Of a DNA stretch of 64,000 nucleotides, positions 10,201-17,311 are shown piece after piece. This DNA comes from Nevskia soli DSM 19509 (GTDB taxonomy: Bacteria; Pseudomonadota; Gammaproteobacteria; Nevskiales; Nevskiaceae). The stretch covers positions 1 to 64,000 of the forward strand of contig NZ_JONR01000019.1 of assembly GCF_000711955.1 (NCBI RefSeq), read 5' to 3'. A program made the translations under genes and the position numbers. Within the stretch, counting starts at the first letter, position 1. Every line of letters starts with the position of its first letter. The notes under the pieces are model-generated. The model did no database searches, was not told the DNA's origin, and was given only the letters and a program-made list of their open reading frames with translations.

Positions 10201-13200
10201 CAGGTCGGCGCCGTCGTAGGTGCTGCTGCTGAGGTTGTTGTCGCCGTCCTTGGTGGAGAGGAGGTTGCCGTCGGCGTCGTAGGTGTAGGTGGTGGTGGAG
10301 ACGGTGACGCCGGCCTTGGCGACGCTGATCTGGATGGTCTGGCCGTGGCGGTTGTGGAGGGTGGTGATGACGTCGCCGCTGGGGTCGGTGACGGTCTGGG
10401 TTTGGGTGGTGTCGGTGTAGGCGTAGGTGGTGGTGGCGCCGGTGCGGTCGGTGAGGCTGAGGACGCGGCCAAAGGCGTCGTAGGTGGTGACGGTGGTTTT
10501 GAGCAGGGGGTCGGTGACGGTGACGACGCGGCCGAGGCTGTCGTTGTAGGTGTACTGGGTTTTCTGGTTGAGGCCGGTGGGGTCCAGGGTGGTGCTCAGG
10601 ACACGGCCGAAGGCGTCGTAGGTGGTGGCGGTGACGATGGCCAGGCCGCCGCTGTCCCGGGTGGTCTGGGTGAGCTGGCCGTCCTTGTCGTAGGTGTACA
10701 GGTCGGAGCGGACGGCGGCGCCGTGGCTGGCGCCGGTGTCGACGCTTTGGCTCTGCAGGTCGCCGAAGGCGTTGTAGACCTCGGCGGTGGCGACGGTGAG
10801 GCCGCCGTTGTCCTGGATGGTCTGGGTGAGCAGGCCGCGGTTGTCGCCGTAGGTGTAGGCGGTGGTGCGGTTGAGGGGGTTGGTCTGGAAGCCGGTGGCG
10901 GCGATGGCGGTGGTGAAGGCGCTGTCGGCGGCGAGCAGGCCGCCGGTGAGGCCGGTGGTGCTGATGCGGGCGGCGTATCGGGTGGTTTTGACGGTGTCGC
11001 CGAAGGCGTCGTACTGGTTGCCGCTGACGTCGCCGGCGCTGTCGACGGTGTAGAGGAGATTGCCGTCGGTGTCGTAGTAGTACCAGGTGGTGGCGGCCAG
11101 GCCGTTGCCGTTGACGGGTTCGACGCGTTTGATGAGGCGGCCGGCGGCGTCGTAGGTGTTGCTGGTGCCGTCGGCGGCGAGGATGGCGGGCTGGTTGGCG
11201 GGGGTGGCGGCGGCGTAGGCGGTGCTGCCGACGCCCAGCAGGGTGGCGGTGAGGCGGCCGAGGTCGTCGTAGAAGTAGCTGGTGGTGCGTTTGTCGGCGC
11301 GGCCCAGGCCGTCGTTCTGGCTGGTGCCGGTGCCGGCGACGGCGGCGATGCTTTCGGCGATGAGGTAGCCGCGGCTGTCGTAGGTGTAGGTGGTGGTGGT
11401 GCCTTCGGGGTCGGTCTGGCTGGTGAGGCGGTTGAGGGCGTCGTACTGGTAGGTGATGAGCCGGTCTTTGCCGGGGACGCTGGCGGCGGTGGTGAGCTGG
11501 GCCAGGGTCTGGGTGGTGTAGTTGACGGCGGTGGCGTAGGCGGTCTGGGTGAGGAGGTTGCCGGCGGCGTCGTAGGTGTTGGCCGTCAGGTAGCCGTTGG
11601 CGTCGAGGCTGGCCAGGACGCGGCCTTCGCCGTCGTAGAAGGTGGTGCCGGTGTGGTCGCCGGCGATGTGGCCGGGGGCGCTGGTGTTGGTGGCCTGGGC
11701 GCGCAGCTGGGCCAGGGTGCCGCTGGCGAGCAGGGCGCTGTCGGTGATGGGGGTGGCGTAGGCGATGCTGCGGCTGATTTCGCCGCCGGCGTCGTAGACG
11801 GTTTCGCTGAGGTTTCCATTCGGGTCGAGGACGCCGGTGAGGTCGTTGTCGCCGTCGTAGAAGTAGCGGGTGGTGCGGTCGTTGGCCGTGGCGGTGACGG
11901 TGATGTTTGCGGCGTTGCCGTCGGCCGGGGCGCTGCTCAGGACGGTGGCGTAGTCGGTCTGGCTGGTCTTGCGGTCGGCGCCGTCGTACTGGTACCCCGT
12001 CACGCTGTAGTGGGTGCTGTCGGAGCCGGCGATGGTGTAGGCCAGGCGGCCCGCAGCGTCGTACTCGTAGTAGGTGGTCCGGTCAGATGTACCGGGCACC
12101 ACCAGGGATTGTGCCGTGACCAGCGATTGGGGCGACGATTGGGAGTGGGCTGCAGCTGATCCACCGCCAACGACGACATTGGTGCCGGCCGGATCGAACT
12201 GGATCAGTACCGTAGTCACATTGGAATACAGAGTACCGTCGTATACCTTGTAGGAAAACGAGGTATCCACCGCCTTCCCGGGTCCGCGGACCCAGGTGAA
12301 CGACCCGTTGCTGTTGAAAGTCAAGGTTCCGGCATCGACGTCGGATACCAGTACCGCCGTGAGAGGATCGTGGTCGCTATCGGTATCGTTGGCCAGCACG
12401 CCGGGCGCCGCAGAGCCGAATGTCCTGGAGCCAGTGTAATAGGAATCGTCGTTGGCGACCGGGGCATGGTCGACATGGGCGACGGACAAGGAGACGGTGG
12501 CGATGTTGGAGGTGAGCGTTCCGTCGCTGACCTGGTAGGTGAACGAGTCGCTGCCGTAATAGCCCGCGGTCGGCACGTAGGTGAAGGAGCCGTCGGCATG
12601 CAGGGTGACGGTGCCGTGGGCGGCGTTGGTGACCAGCTGCGCGGTCAGCGAGGGGCCGTCGACGTCGGTGTCGTTGGCGAGCACGCCGGCGGCGGCGATG
12701 GTGAAGGTGGTGTCCTGGTTGCCGGAGTAGCTGTCGTTGACCGCGACCGGCGCGTCATCAACCGCGGCGATATTGAGGGTGACGGTGGCGACGTTGGAGT
12801 AGGCACTGCCATCGCTGACCTTGTAGGTAAAGCTGTCGGTACCGTTGTAATTGACGCTGGGGACGTAGGTGAACGAGCCGTTGGCGTTGAGGGTGACGGT
12901 GCCGTGGGCGGCATTGGTGACCAGCACCGCCGTGAGGCTGCCGCTGTCGATATCGCTGTCGTTGGCCAGCACGCCGGCGGCGGCGATGCTGAGCGTCGTA
13001 TCTTCGCTCCCGCTGTAGCTGTCGTTGACGGCCACGGGGGGATCGTTGACCGCGGCGACGGTGAGGCTGACGGTGGCGACGTTGGAGTAGAGACTGCCGT
13101 CACTGGTCTTGTAGGTGAAGCTGTCGCTGCCGTTGTAGTTGGCGTTGGGGACGTAGGTGAAGGAGCCGTTGGCGTTGAGGGTGACGGTGCCATGGGCGGC

Positions 13201-16200
13201 GTTGGTGACGAGGACGGCGCTGAGGCTGCTGCTGTCGATGTCGCTGTCGTTGGCGAGCACGCCGGCGGCGGCGACGGTCAGCGTGGTGTCCTCGGTACCG
13301 CTGTAGCTGTCGTTGACCGCCACGGGGGGATCGTTGACGGCGCCGATGGTCAGGGTGACGGTGGCGACGTTGGAGTAGAGGCTGCCGTCGCTGACCTTGT
13401 AGGTGAAACTGTCTGTGCCGTTGTAGTTGGCGGCCGGCACGTAGGTGAAGGAGCCGTTGGCGTTGAGGGTGACGGTGCCATGGGCGGCATTGGTGACCAG
13501 GACGGCGGTCAGGCTGCCGCTGTCGATATCGGTGTCATTGGTGAGGACGCCGGCGGCGGCGACGGTGAGGGTGGTGTCCTCGGTGCCGCTGTAGCTGTCG
13601 TTCACCGCCACGGGAGCGTCGTTGACGGCGGCGATGGTCAGGGTGACGGTGGCGGTGCCGGAGGTGACGCTGCCGTTGTAGGCCTTGTAGGTGAAGGAAT
13701 CGGTGCCGTTGTAGTTGGCGTTCGGGATATAGGTGAAGGAGCCGTCGGCATTGAGGGTGACGGTGCCGTGGGCGGCGTTGGTGACCAGCTGGGCAGTGAT
13801 GGCGAGGCCGGCCGGGTCGGAGTCGTTAGCGAGGACGCCAGCGGCCGCTACGGTGAGCGTAGTGTCCTCGGTGGCGCTGTAGCTGTCGTTGGCCGCGACC
13901 GGGGGGACGTTGGTGGCCAGGACGTTGAGGGTGACGGTGACGACGTTTGAATACAGGCTGCCGTCACTGGCCTTGTAAGTGAAGGAGTCGGTGCCGAGGT
14001 AGTCGGCGTTGGGAGTATAGGTAAAGGAGCCGTTGGTATTGAGCGCCACGGTGCCATGTGTGGCATTGGTGACCAGGACCGCGGTGAGATTGGCGCTGTC
14101 GATATCCGTGTCGTTGGCCAGGACCCCTGAAGCGGCGACGGTCAGGGCCTGGTTCTTGGCGGCGTTGTAGCTGTCGCCGACGGCGACGGGCGCGTCATCG
14201 ACAGCGGCGAGCGTGAGGGTGACGGTGGCGGTGCCGGAGGTGTTGATACCGTCGGTGACCCTGTAGGTGAAGCTGTCGGTGCCGTTGTAGTTGGCACTGG
14301 GCGTGTAGACGAAGGAGCCGTCGGCGGCGAGGTTCAGGGTGCCGTGGGCCGGACCGGTGACGAGCTGGGCGACCATGGAGGGGCCGTCGCTGTCGCTGTC
14401 GTTGGCCAGGACGCCGGTGGCGGCGGTGGTGCTGAGCGTGGTGTCTTCGGTGCCGGCGTAGCTGTCGTTGGCCGCTACCGGGGCCTTGTCGGCGCGGATG
14501 ACGGCGGTGGCGAGGTTGCTGAGGTTGGTGCCGTCGGTGGCGCTGATGTCGATGGCGCGGTCGCCGGCGGTAAACGTGGCCAGGGCGTTCTTGTAGGTGA
14601 GGGTGCGCAGGACGGCCTGGTAGTGGGCGACGGTGTCGGCACCGCTCAGGGTGATCTGGCCGGTGGCGCTGTTGTAGGCGCTGGCGATGATGCTGGTGCC
14701 GGTGGTGGTGACGGCCAGCGTTTCGTTGGCGCCGTCCGGCCGGTTGGTGAGGGTGATGGTGACGGTCGTGACGGTGCTGTCGGCGTCGGTCAGGGTGAGA
14801 CCACTGCCAACGGCGGTTATGGTGGCGCCGCCGGTGGTGTAGAGGGCTTCGTACTGGTGGCCGGGGATGGGGGTGTTGGTGGGGTCCAGGTCCAGCGCCG
14901 GCCCAGCCGCGGCGCGGGTGCCGCCGCGCAGGGTGACGAGGTCGGTGGGGACGGGATTGCCGCTGGCATCGACCAGGGTGGCGGTGTTGACCAGGCCGGC
15001 ATACTGGATCTTGCGGATGACCTGGTTGTCGTTGTTGTAGACCAGTTCGGTCAGGGTGCCCTGCGGGCTGACGGTGGCGACCTGGCGGCCGCGACTGTCG
15101 TAAATGTAATAGGTCCGCGGGACGGCGGTGTTGGTCCGGGGCTGGAGGGTCTGCTCGGACTGGGCGGTGATGCGGCCGTCGGCGTCGTACCAATAGTAGG
15201 TGGTGCCTTCGTTGGGAACGGTGGTGCTGCCCTTGGCGACGCTGATGAGTTCGCCGGTGTTGTCGTAGACGGCGGTGGTGAGCAGGCCGCCGGGGGCGGT
15301 GGTGGTGATGGTGTTGCCAGCGTCGTTGTAGGCGATGCTGGTGGCGCGCCCTGCCCCGTCGGTGGTGGCGGTGAGGCGGCCGAGGCCGTCGTAGACGTAG
15401 CTGGTGACGTAGGGCTGGCCGGCGGTGGTGCTGCTGCCGCGCGGGTCGACGCTGATGAGCAGGCGGCCGTTGGCGTCGTAGATGTATTTGCGCACGCTGG
15501 CGACGCCGCCGCCGGTGCCGTCGGTGTTGGTGGCGCTGTAGCTGGTGACGGTCTTGATCTGGCCGGTGAGGTCGTAACTGCTGTCGGTACGCTGGCTCAG
15601 GCCCAGCCCCAGGCCGCTCATCCAGCTGGCGACGGCGGTGGCCGCCGGCACGGTGGTGCCGGCGGCATAGAAACCACCCAGGTAGAGGATGCTGCTGGTG
15701 CGTTCGCCCTTGGCGTCGTACAGGTACTGGGTGACGCGCCCTTCCGGGCTGATGGTGTAAAGCAGGTTTTCCTTGCCGTCGGCGCTGTAGACGTAGCGGG
15801 TGGTCAGGGCGCCGCTGGGGGCGCTCAAGCTGGCGACGGTGTAGCGGGTTTCGGTGAGCAGGCGGTCCTGGCTGTCGTAGGTGCGGTCGACGGTGTCGCC
15901 CAGGGCGTCCTGGCTGCGGGTGAGGTTGCCGTGGCTGTCGTAGGTGTAGTTGACGATGCGGCCTTCGCCGTCAGTGACCCGGGTGATGTTGCCGCTGGGG
16001 TCATAGACGTACTGCAGGTTGGCGGCGGTACCGTTGACCGGGGGCAGGTCGACACGGGTCAGGCGGTTGGCGGAGTCGTAGGTGTAGGCGGTGACGTTGC
16101 CGGCCGGGTCGGTCACCAGGGTCTTGCGATTGGTGGTGTCGTAGTGGAATTCGGTGGTGCGGTTGAGGCCATCGGTGAGGGTCCAGACGCGGTATTGGCC

Positions 16201-17085
16201 GCCGATCTGGATGTACTGGATCTTGAGGCTGCCGCCGCCGGTCTGGCTGATCTGGCTGACGCGGGTGCTGTTGCCGTCGTAGGCGTAGGCGGTGGTGAAG
16301 GTGTTGTTGTCGGCAATGCTGTTGTCGGCGGGGGTGAGGTCGACGGTGACGGAGGACAGGCGGCCCTGGCCGTCGTAGGTGTAGCGGACGCGGGTGATGT
16401 CCTGGTAGTCGGCGGCGGTCTGGGTGGTAACACCGGGTTTGAGCTCATGCAGGCGGATGTCGGCGAGCTTGTTGCCGGTGTAGTCCAGGTAGGCGACCTG
16501 GCCGCTCTGGTCGGTGATGGCGGTGATGTAGTGGGCGGCGTTGTAGATATAGCTGAGGGTGTTGCCGTTCTGGTCGCTTTGGGACTGGATGAGGCCGCTG
16601 GCGGGGTCGTAGAGCTCGGTGAGGCCGGTGCCGCCCTGCGTGTACTGGTATTTGCCGGCGTTGGGGCCGCTGGCGAGCAGGGTGATGGTGTCGTTGGCGC
16701 CGGAGCCTTCGGTGCCGATCCAGGCGGTGCCGTTGTAGGTGAAGGTGGCGACATGGCCGTCCCCGCTGGTGCGGGTGATGGGCCCGTGGGTGGTGCCGAT
16801 CTGGGACAGGTCCAGGCTGCGGTAGGCGCTGATGCGCCAGCCGTCGTTGTTGTCACCGTCAGTGGCGCCGAGGCTGTTGTAGGTCCGCAGGAGGGTATCG
16901 TCCAGCCCGATCCCGCCGAGGAATTCGTCCTGGTCCTGGATCACCAGGTCGCCGGTGGCGGCGTTGACCGAGGCCAGGTCCGTGCCCCGCCCCACCGCGC
17001 CGCCGCCCGCAGAGCCGTAGCCGTTGAGCTGCGTCAGGCTGCTGTCCAGCAAACCAAGACCGTTTCCTACGAAAATCGATGTCAT
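1282..17085 (-). CDS. Giant Rhs/YD-repeat polymorphic toxin carrier protein
   Basis: About 5,267 residues, starting at the ATG at 17085 behind AAAGAGG; an upstream in-frame start adds 15 residues without such a site. Dozens of YD repeats (GYDxxGR, TYDAxGN) fill residues about 170-700 and 1640-4500. They should form a beta-cocoon that encloses a C-terminal toxin. Residues about 866-1630 are eight cadherin-like repeats (NDSYSGTEDTT, FTYxPNANYNGTDSFTY), and non-YD inserts occur near 3270-3490. A LysM domain (QYLVQSGDSLQSIATAVW) is at about 4595-4643, followed by Gly/Ala-rich hydrophobic stretches near 4690. The last 370 residues form a pre-toxin region. No signal peptide is evident, so the export route is unknown. 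The frame ends eight codons past a G-run where the toxin should begin. Confidence 0.9.
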   Translation of the reverse strand: MTSIFVGNGLGLLDSSLTQLNGYGSAGGGAVGRGTDLASVNAATGDLVIQDQDEFLGGIGLDDTLLRTYNSLGATDGDNNDGWRISAYRSLDLSQIGTTHGPITRTSGDGHVATFTYNGTAWIGTEGSGANDTITLLASGPNAGKYQYTQGGTGLTELYDPASGLIQSQSDQNGNTLSYIYNAAHYITAITDQSGQVAYLDYTGNKLADIRLHELKPGVTTQTAADYQDITRVRYTYDGQGRLSSVTVDLTPADNSIADNNTFTTAYAYDGNSTRVSQISQTGGGSLKIQYIQIGGQYRVWTLTDGLNRTTEFHYDTTNRKTLVTDPAGNVTAYTYDSANRLTRVDLPPVNGTAANLQYVYDPSGNITRVTDGEGRIVNYTYDSHGNLTRSQDALGDTVDRTYDSQDRLLTETRYTVASLSAPSGALTTRYVYSADGKENLLYTISPEGRVTQYLYDAKGERTSSILYLGGFYAAGTTVPAATAVASWMSGLGLGLSQRTDSSYDLTGQIKTVTSYSATNTDGTGGGVASVRKYIYDANGRLLISVDPRGSSTTAGQPYVTSYVYDGLGRLTATTDGAGRATSIAYNDAGNTITTTAPGGLLTTAVYDNTGELISVAKGSTTVPNEGTTYYWYDADGRITAQSEQTLQPRTNTAVPRTYYIYDSRGRQVATVSPQGTLTELVYNNDNQVIRKIQYAGLVNTATLVDASGNPVPTDLVTLRGGTRAAAGPALDLDPTNTPIPGHQYEALYTTGGATITAVGSGLTLTDADSTVTTVTITLTNRPDGANETLAVTTTGTSIIASAYNSATGQITLSGADTVAHYQAVLRTLTYKNALATFTAGDRAIDISATDGTNLSNLATAVIRADKAPVAANDSYAGTEDTTLSTTAATGVLANDSDSDGPSMVAQLVTGPAHGTLNLAADGSFVYTPSANYNGTDSFTYRVTDGINTSGTATVTLTLAAVDDAPVAVGDSYNAAKNQALTVAASGVLANDTDIDSANLTAVLVTNATHGTVALNTNGSFTYTPNADYLGTDSFTYKASDGSLYSNVVTVTLNVLATNVPPVAANDSYSATEDTTLTVAAAGVLANDSDPAGLAITAQLVTNAAHGTVTLNADGSFTYIPNANYNGTDSFTYKAYNGSVTSGTATVTLTIAAVNDAPVAVNDSYSGTEDTTLTVAAAGVLTNDTDIDSGSLTAVLVTNAAHGTVTLNANGSFTYVPAANYNGTDSFTYKVSDGSLYSNVATVTLTIGAVNDPPVAVNDSYSGTEDTTLTVAAAGVLANDSDIDSSSLSAVLVTNAAHGTVTLNANGSFTYVPNANYNGSDSFTYKTSDGSLYSNVATVSLTVAAVNDPPVAVNDSYSGSEDTTLSIAAAGVLANDSDIDSGSLTAVLVTNAAHGTVTLNANGSFTYVPSVNYNGTDSFTYKVSDGSAYSNVATVTLNIAAVDDAPVAVNDSYSGNQDTTFTIAAAGVLANDTDVDGPSLTAQLVTNAAHGTVTLHADGSFTYVPTAGYYGSDSFTYQVSDGTLTSNIATVSLSVAHVDHAPVANDDSYYTGSRTFGSAAPGVLANDTDSDHDPLTAVLVSDVDAGTLTFNSNGSFTWVRGPGKAVDTSFSYKVYDGTLYSNVTTVLIQFDPAGTNVVVGGGSAAAHSQSSPQSLVTAQSLVVPGTSDRTTYYEYDAAGRLAYTIAGSDSTHYSVTGYQYDGADRKTSQTDYATVLSSAPADGNAANITVTATANDRTTRYFYDGDNDLTGVLDPNGNLSETVYDAGGEISRSIAYATPITDSALLASGTLAQLRAQATNTSAPGHIAGDHTGTTFYDGEGRVLASLDANGYLTANTYDAAGNLLTQTAYATAVNYTTQTLAQLTTAASVPGKDRLITYQYDALNRLTSQTDPEGTTTTYTYDSRGYLIAESIAAVAGTGTSQNDGLGRADKRTTSYFYDDLGRLTATLLGVGSTAYAAATPANQPAILAADGTSNTYDAAGRLIKRVEPVNGNGLAATTWYYYDTDGNLLYTVDSAGDVSGNQYDAFGDTVKTTRYAARISTTGLTGGLLAADSAFTTAIAATGFQTNPLNRTTAYTYGDNRGLLTQTIQDNGGLTVATAEVYNAFGDLQSQSVDTGASHGAAVRSDLYTYDKDGQLTQTTRDSGGLAIVTATTYDAFGRVLSTTLDPTGLNQKTQYTYNDSLGRVVTVTDPLLKTTVTTYDAFGRVLSLTDRTGATTTYAYTDTTQTQTVTDPSGDVITTLHNRHGQTIQISVAKAGVTVSTTTYTYDADGNLLSTKDGDNNLSSSTYDGADLLSTSTDANGTVTRYSYDAANRVLSRSVDPSGLNLVTQYAYNAFGQAYQVTDPSGVITQTVFDNLGRSTAVIIDTAGLKLATTYTYDALGDTLTQVEGQQGSYNATTGVWTYSAAPGTVTRTTQYAYDKLGRRTSQIVDYGSGKLNLTTAYAYDKAGNLVKKTDANGNLWRYGYDADNRQIYAVDPLGGVSQSDYDGEGRITRSVQYAAAINTASLADPPTAAGIKALLPASPSTTADRISWNIYDAAGHLSYSIDGLGEVTGYAYDAAGRLTDTVRYANRIAVTSLTAAPTAPTGLTANAADQHSGTAYDLAGRVIYTVDASGAVTKNGYDAAGNLVSVTAYATRTTVTTASYTKVALDTAVAAAGFADSAHDRITYYAYDNSGRQRYTLQVLGLAGAQYKAAVSETRYDADGRVTDTYRYANAMTVNAAAPTEAAMATLVAGNLNAAGDEHTHDNYDNAGRLGSVVDAAGYTQSYTYDGLGNKLSYTNQNGYTWNYAYDGAGRLALEVDPLVTTYTLATGATPGITVDGGGRREATQYTYDALGNITSQSKGSAVGTGTYTFTVLKDATNTYPDTITYNYDALGRQIQTTQPVVGVYSAASDASGHYGAARTETMLALSSTTFYDAQGNAIVGEDAAGTGVTGNFSYKIYNVLGQLAYDIDAERGVTAYSYDAFGNQTGVTRYASFIDQTNTTTGGGSSLATLEATLRTTPSAANAAAALAKAKALVGILSSANARTITTAYDALDRKIQVTQPAVDYYVPVVGGNALDDLAQGLAKASPTTLYTYDAFGDLLSQSTLIKPQPTGTQPNVQSYPADWATAYYGYDKAGRQTDSLDALGYYTRNTYDSFSRLTDTIQYARAQTVTVTGGVANFTALTPVTTPVSANNAAGYDRETAYQYDQLDRQTVKTSVGVQYAQLNGTAVANTTGNLSQITQYDGVGNIVAVTDPSGAITRTTYDALGHVVAVSAPTRASVGPDSAVTMRSVGMQYSLDDIVSGNATRLDVQWDSLDNWGTGNVVVSVTYEKQYWLRGDVAYDTKTVTETNTLAAAVGDDGISISPPAIDGHYSYVMSVDSITVQKYVGTTLVTVYDSSKPSSMIEIGSIPSNVASLQFQYQATGSTTWQSLPAAVKAGNFWQVDSHTLAAGSYNYKLTATDSAGHAVVLPGGPADGTLSGQLRVYPANGGTPYIQATGVTSLDSPLTTYAYDLLGHQVSSTSYANGGAISGSTVTIAAPDAANDQTSYSAYDLLGRVISSWDAAGKQQQNSYDKFGNLARTWRTQTDVLGPALQQVTLYAYDRNGRQTETDIVTRSALNTNYAFDKTQSAFNTFGEQTGKDTVEAVYTSTGTFVSGDSRAAAGTVLGTYREVYYYDDGGHLWQTDQGGVDTVYRYDLQGDTTARIVVPLQLANQQTYQTTAGQAYDPTQPYVSGLLSAPSQVTAITGRIETDTAYDALGRAVQESDPQFTQDAPTANDGSGISLVVTADHRLLLTVLPGMGQTFNSGAVTYTSSAQSGTLVLTAAGTNVWQIGMTDAAGHALSGAISYNFSIAQSAAGITPTASTVDGAIVQALNTYAGTFTVSAGTPGNVTAPAAGITITPIRTETLDRWGNVLSVTDPRNSAWATTYRYDYLSHQTVQTLPQVDVLNPLTGASSLASPTSTSYYDARGLQIGSTDADGHTVTELYDAGGNLVQTYNPDAGVVTDTYDTLGRRIADEDGRGDITVYGYDKLNRLIRQETLDVYDINGNHVDPVLYFTYDEAGNRTSASDGITDSGGNAVNLTRYRYDTQGRVVASMTPLAGTNYASIYKTTFSYDAEGHETSTTDGDGNTQSWSYDYFGRELTHTDLGGHSVSDQYDAWGRLSHRAGSGQDLTYAYYANGWLRSEQENFSGADSRLTLYRYDAAGNHILERYSDLVTGQSWQDTRISYDAEDRVSQVRDDRYDIAYAYDAVGNREHTAVQDLADPTQPANTGTVTHLDYWYQYDGMNRLTLSQGSLVSGQIVIGSAGTAIAYDLGGERRMTTFAQSYTSYDYDTAGRLVAVHLDTAPNGGAPDTVYTYDQAGRQTSAESYANQGLQPETGRIAKSFYNANGQLITENQYTDDGLGHLSLQTRVRYSSSTASDSDTPSIASDTGYYDGAGNATQYTMHNTPQNYDNTYQLTYARYAGYQQQSETATTNYVPPSGSYIPGNSTETFDAYGHLTQVQLNYGSAPTRGYIVDAGGHILQQTLYNANGSQNAQQSYYYVHGAAVGNAGNLVAGMADATATDAAVNRGETPNTPLGQTLLSDATFAAGAPDPTQQTTAGPGQYLVQSGDSLQSIATAVWGDSSLWYLIADANGLTGNGDLVTGQSLTIPNQIGSLHNNANTSAPYNPQKILGDIGAQPNYVPPPKPQCTQGSMIVGAIVGAIVTFFTWNPVLGAAVGSVVQQDTYLAANGQLSTGKLFSAWALTGGDPLISSKYASDGKFSIGEVAIAAGAAAATAAVGGAGGGTATSSIGYGVAAGITGNAVQQLGDIAIGHQKSFDWASLAGAAVGGGVSGGVGFDLQKYAGFSRLAASTVSSVVGGVASSETQVLVNGYGHINVAAIAVDAFRNLIGNLAQQEEQTTPGEKLPSLVSGQDMWGNSGINFTSGEGIDSSVDLGLGDTNTIGAAAVSSSSTGDGYIAGWDGVSYGSPGGNGGQPQSPAQYYLGDDGNIHPYGTYIGSNPPAVPSDLVVPAGVGTNEPFTAQPPAAGSGTMYVDHPDDTQTPVASGVTVNGPKGGFLSTLAHQLSDGEFGEAGHTIYNEAASGVQAVGNFFAQGNHASVIQTLTYMLSQVDQQKMPIQVNPSQIAVGYVGEGLNGIQQFAAGSSPAFDPMEMRGAGIYKGLTGHQLPGYIDPIQAGMNAANNAAQNPWVAINTPDRQLGATVFDIQAVAEGAKGLLTLGVAGVKSVPGLISRLGKSETTSALSNIGTGASATNNVAADSLGPAFGGIYIRRIS
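1306..1311 (-). other. Six-G homopolymer at the Rhs/toxin frame junction
   Basis: Read on the minus strand, TTC followed by six G is the point where the Rhs frame would need one extra base to continue into the metallopeptidase frame. Upstream coding is clean Rhs and downstream coding is clean toxin, so the break lies at or within a few bases of this run. Homopolymers of this length slip in replication and in some sequencing methods. Confidence 0.6.
12200..14490 (-). repeat. Eight tandem ~290-bp repeats encoding cadherin-like modules
   Basis: Within the Rhs gene, units of about 97 codons recur eight times. Each begins near PVAVNDSYSGTEDTTL, continues GVLANDxDID and AAHGTVTLNANGSFTYVP, and ends YNGTDSFTYKVSDG. 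These are bacterial cadherin-like (Cadherin_5, tandem-95 type) folds known from large adhesins. The inner units are nearly identical at the DNA level, while the first two and the last are more diverged, a pattern expected from unequal crossing over. They interrupt the YD array and may serve as a stalk or a calcium-binding spacer. Confidence 0.85.
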
Positions 17086-17239
17086 GCGGCGCCTCTTTAA
17101 GATGTTCCGTCTGGTCGAGGCCCGAATCAATTCGCGCGATGTGCTTCCGGCACTACCTCCCCTAATCTCTTTAATCCGCGGATTCGGGAAAAAAGTTTAG
17201 GGGTCTTCACATGGGGGTTCCCCACGGTGGCGAGTGCTG

Positions 17240-17253
17240 GCAATGCGCATTGC
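17240..17253. promoter_or_regulatory. 14-bp perfect palindrome in the divergent Rhs/lipoprotein spacer
   Basis: The sequence gcaatgcgcattgc is a perfect palindrome lying between the Rhs start (17085) and the lipoprotein start (17312). The rest of this 226-bp spacer shows no promoter I can place with confidence. A dimeric regulator site shared by the two divergent genes is possible but unproven, and the core also resembles the GCGCATTGCGC of dispersed palindromes in this genome. Confidence 0.25.
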
Positions 17254-17311
17254 AAACGGGTACTTTCTCCCGTCGCAGGGGCGAGAGCACATTCCAGGGG
17301 ATTTTCAAGAT

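Noticed and set aside
12200..14490. Regular repeats considered as a CRISPR array
   Set aside because: The period is about 290 bp, the whole unit is conserved and it encodes cadherin-like protein modules in frame. There are no short direct repeats with unique spacers and no cas genes.
3481..17100. Very long open frames on the plus strand opposite the Rhs gene (for example 3481-6609, 8839-12159 and 14344-17100)
   Set aside because: They are antisense to a coherent YD-repeat gene, have Gly/Val/Ala-only composition and no domains. Codon bias plus GC richness of the repeat array removes stops on the other strand.
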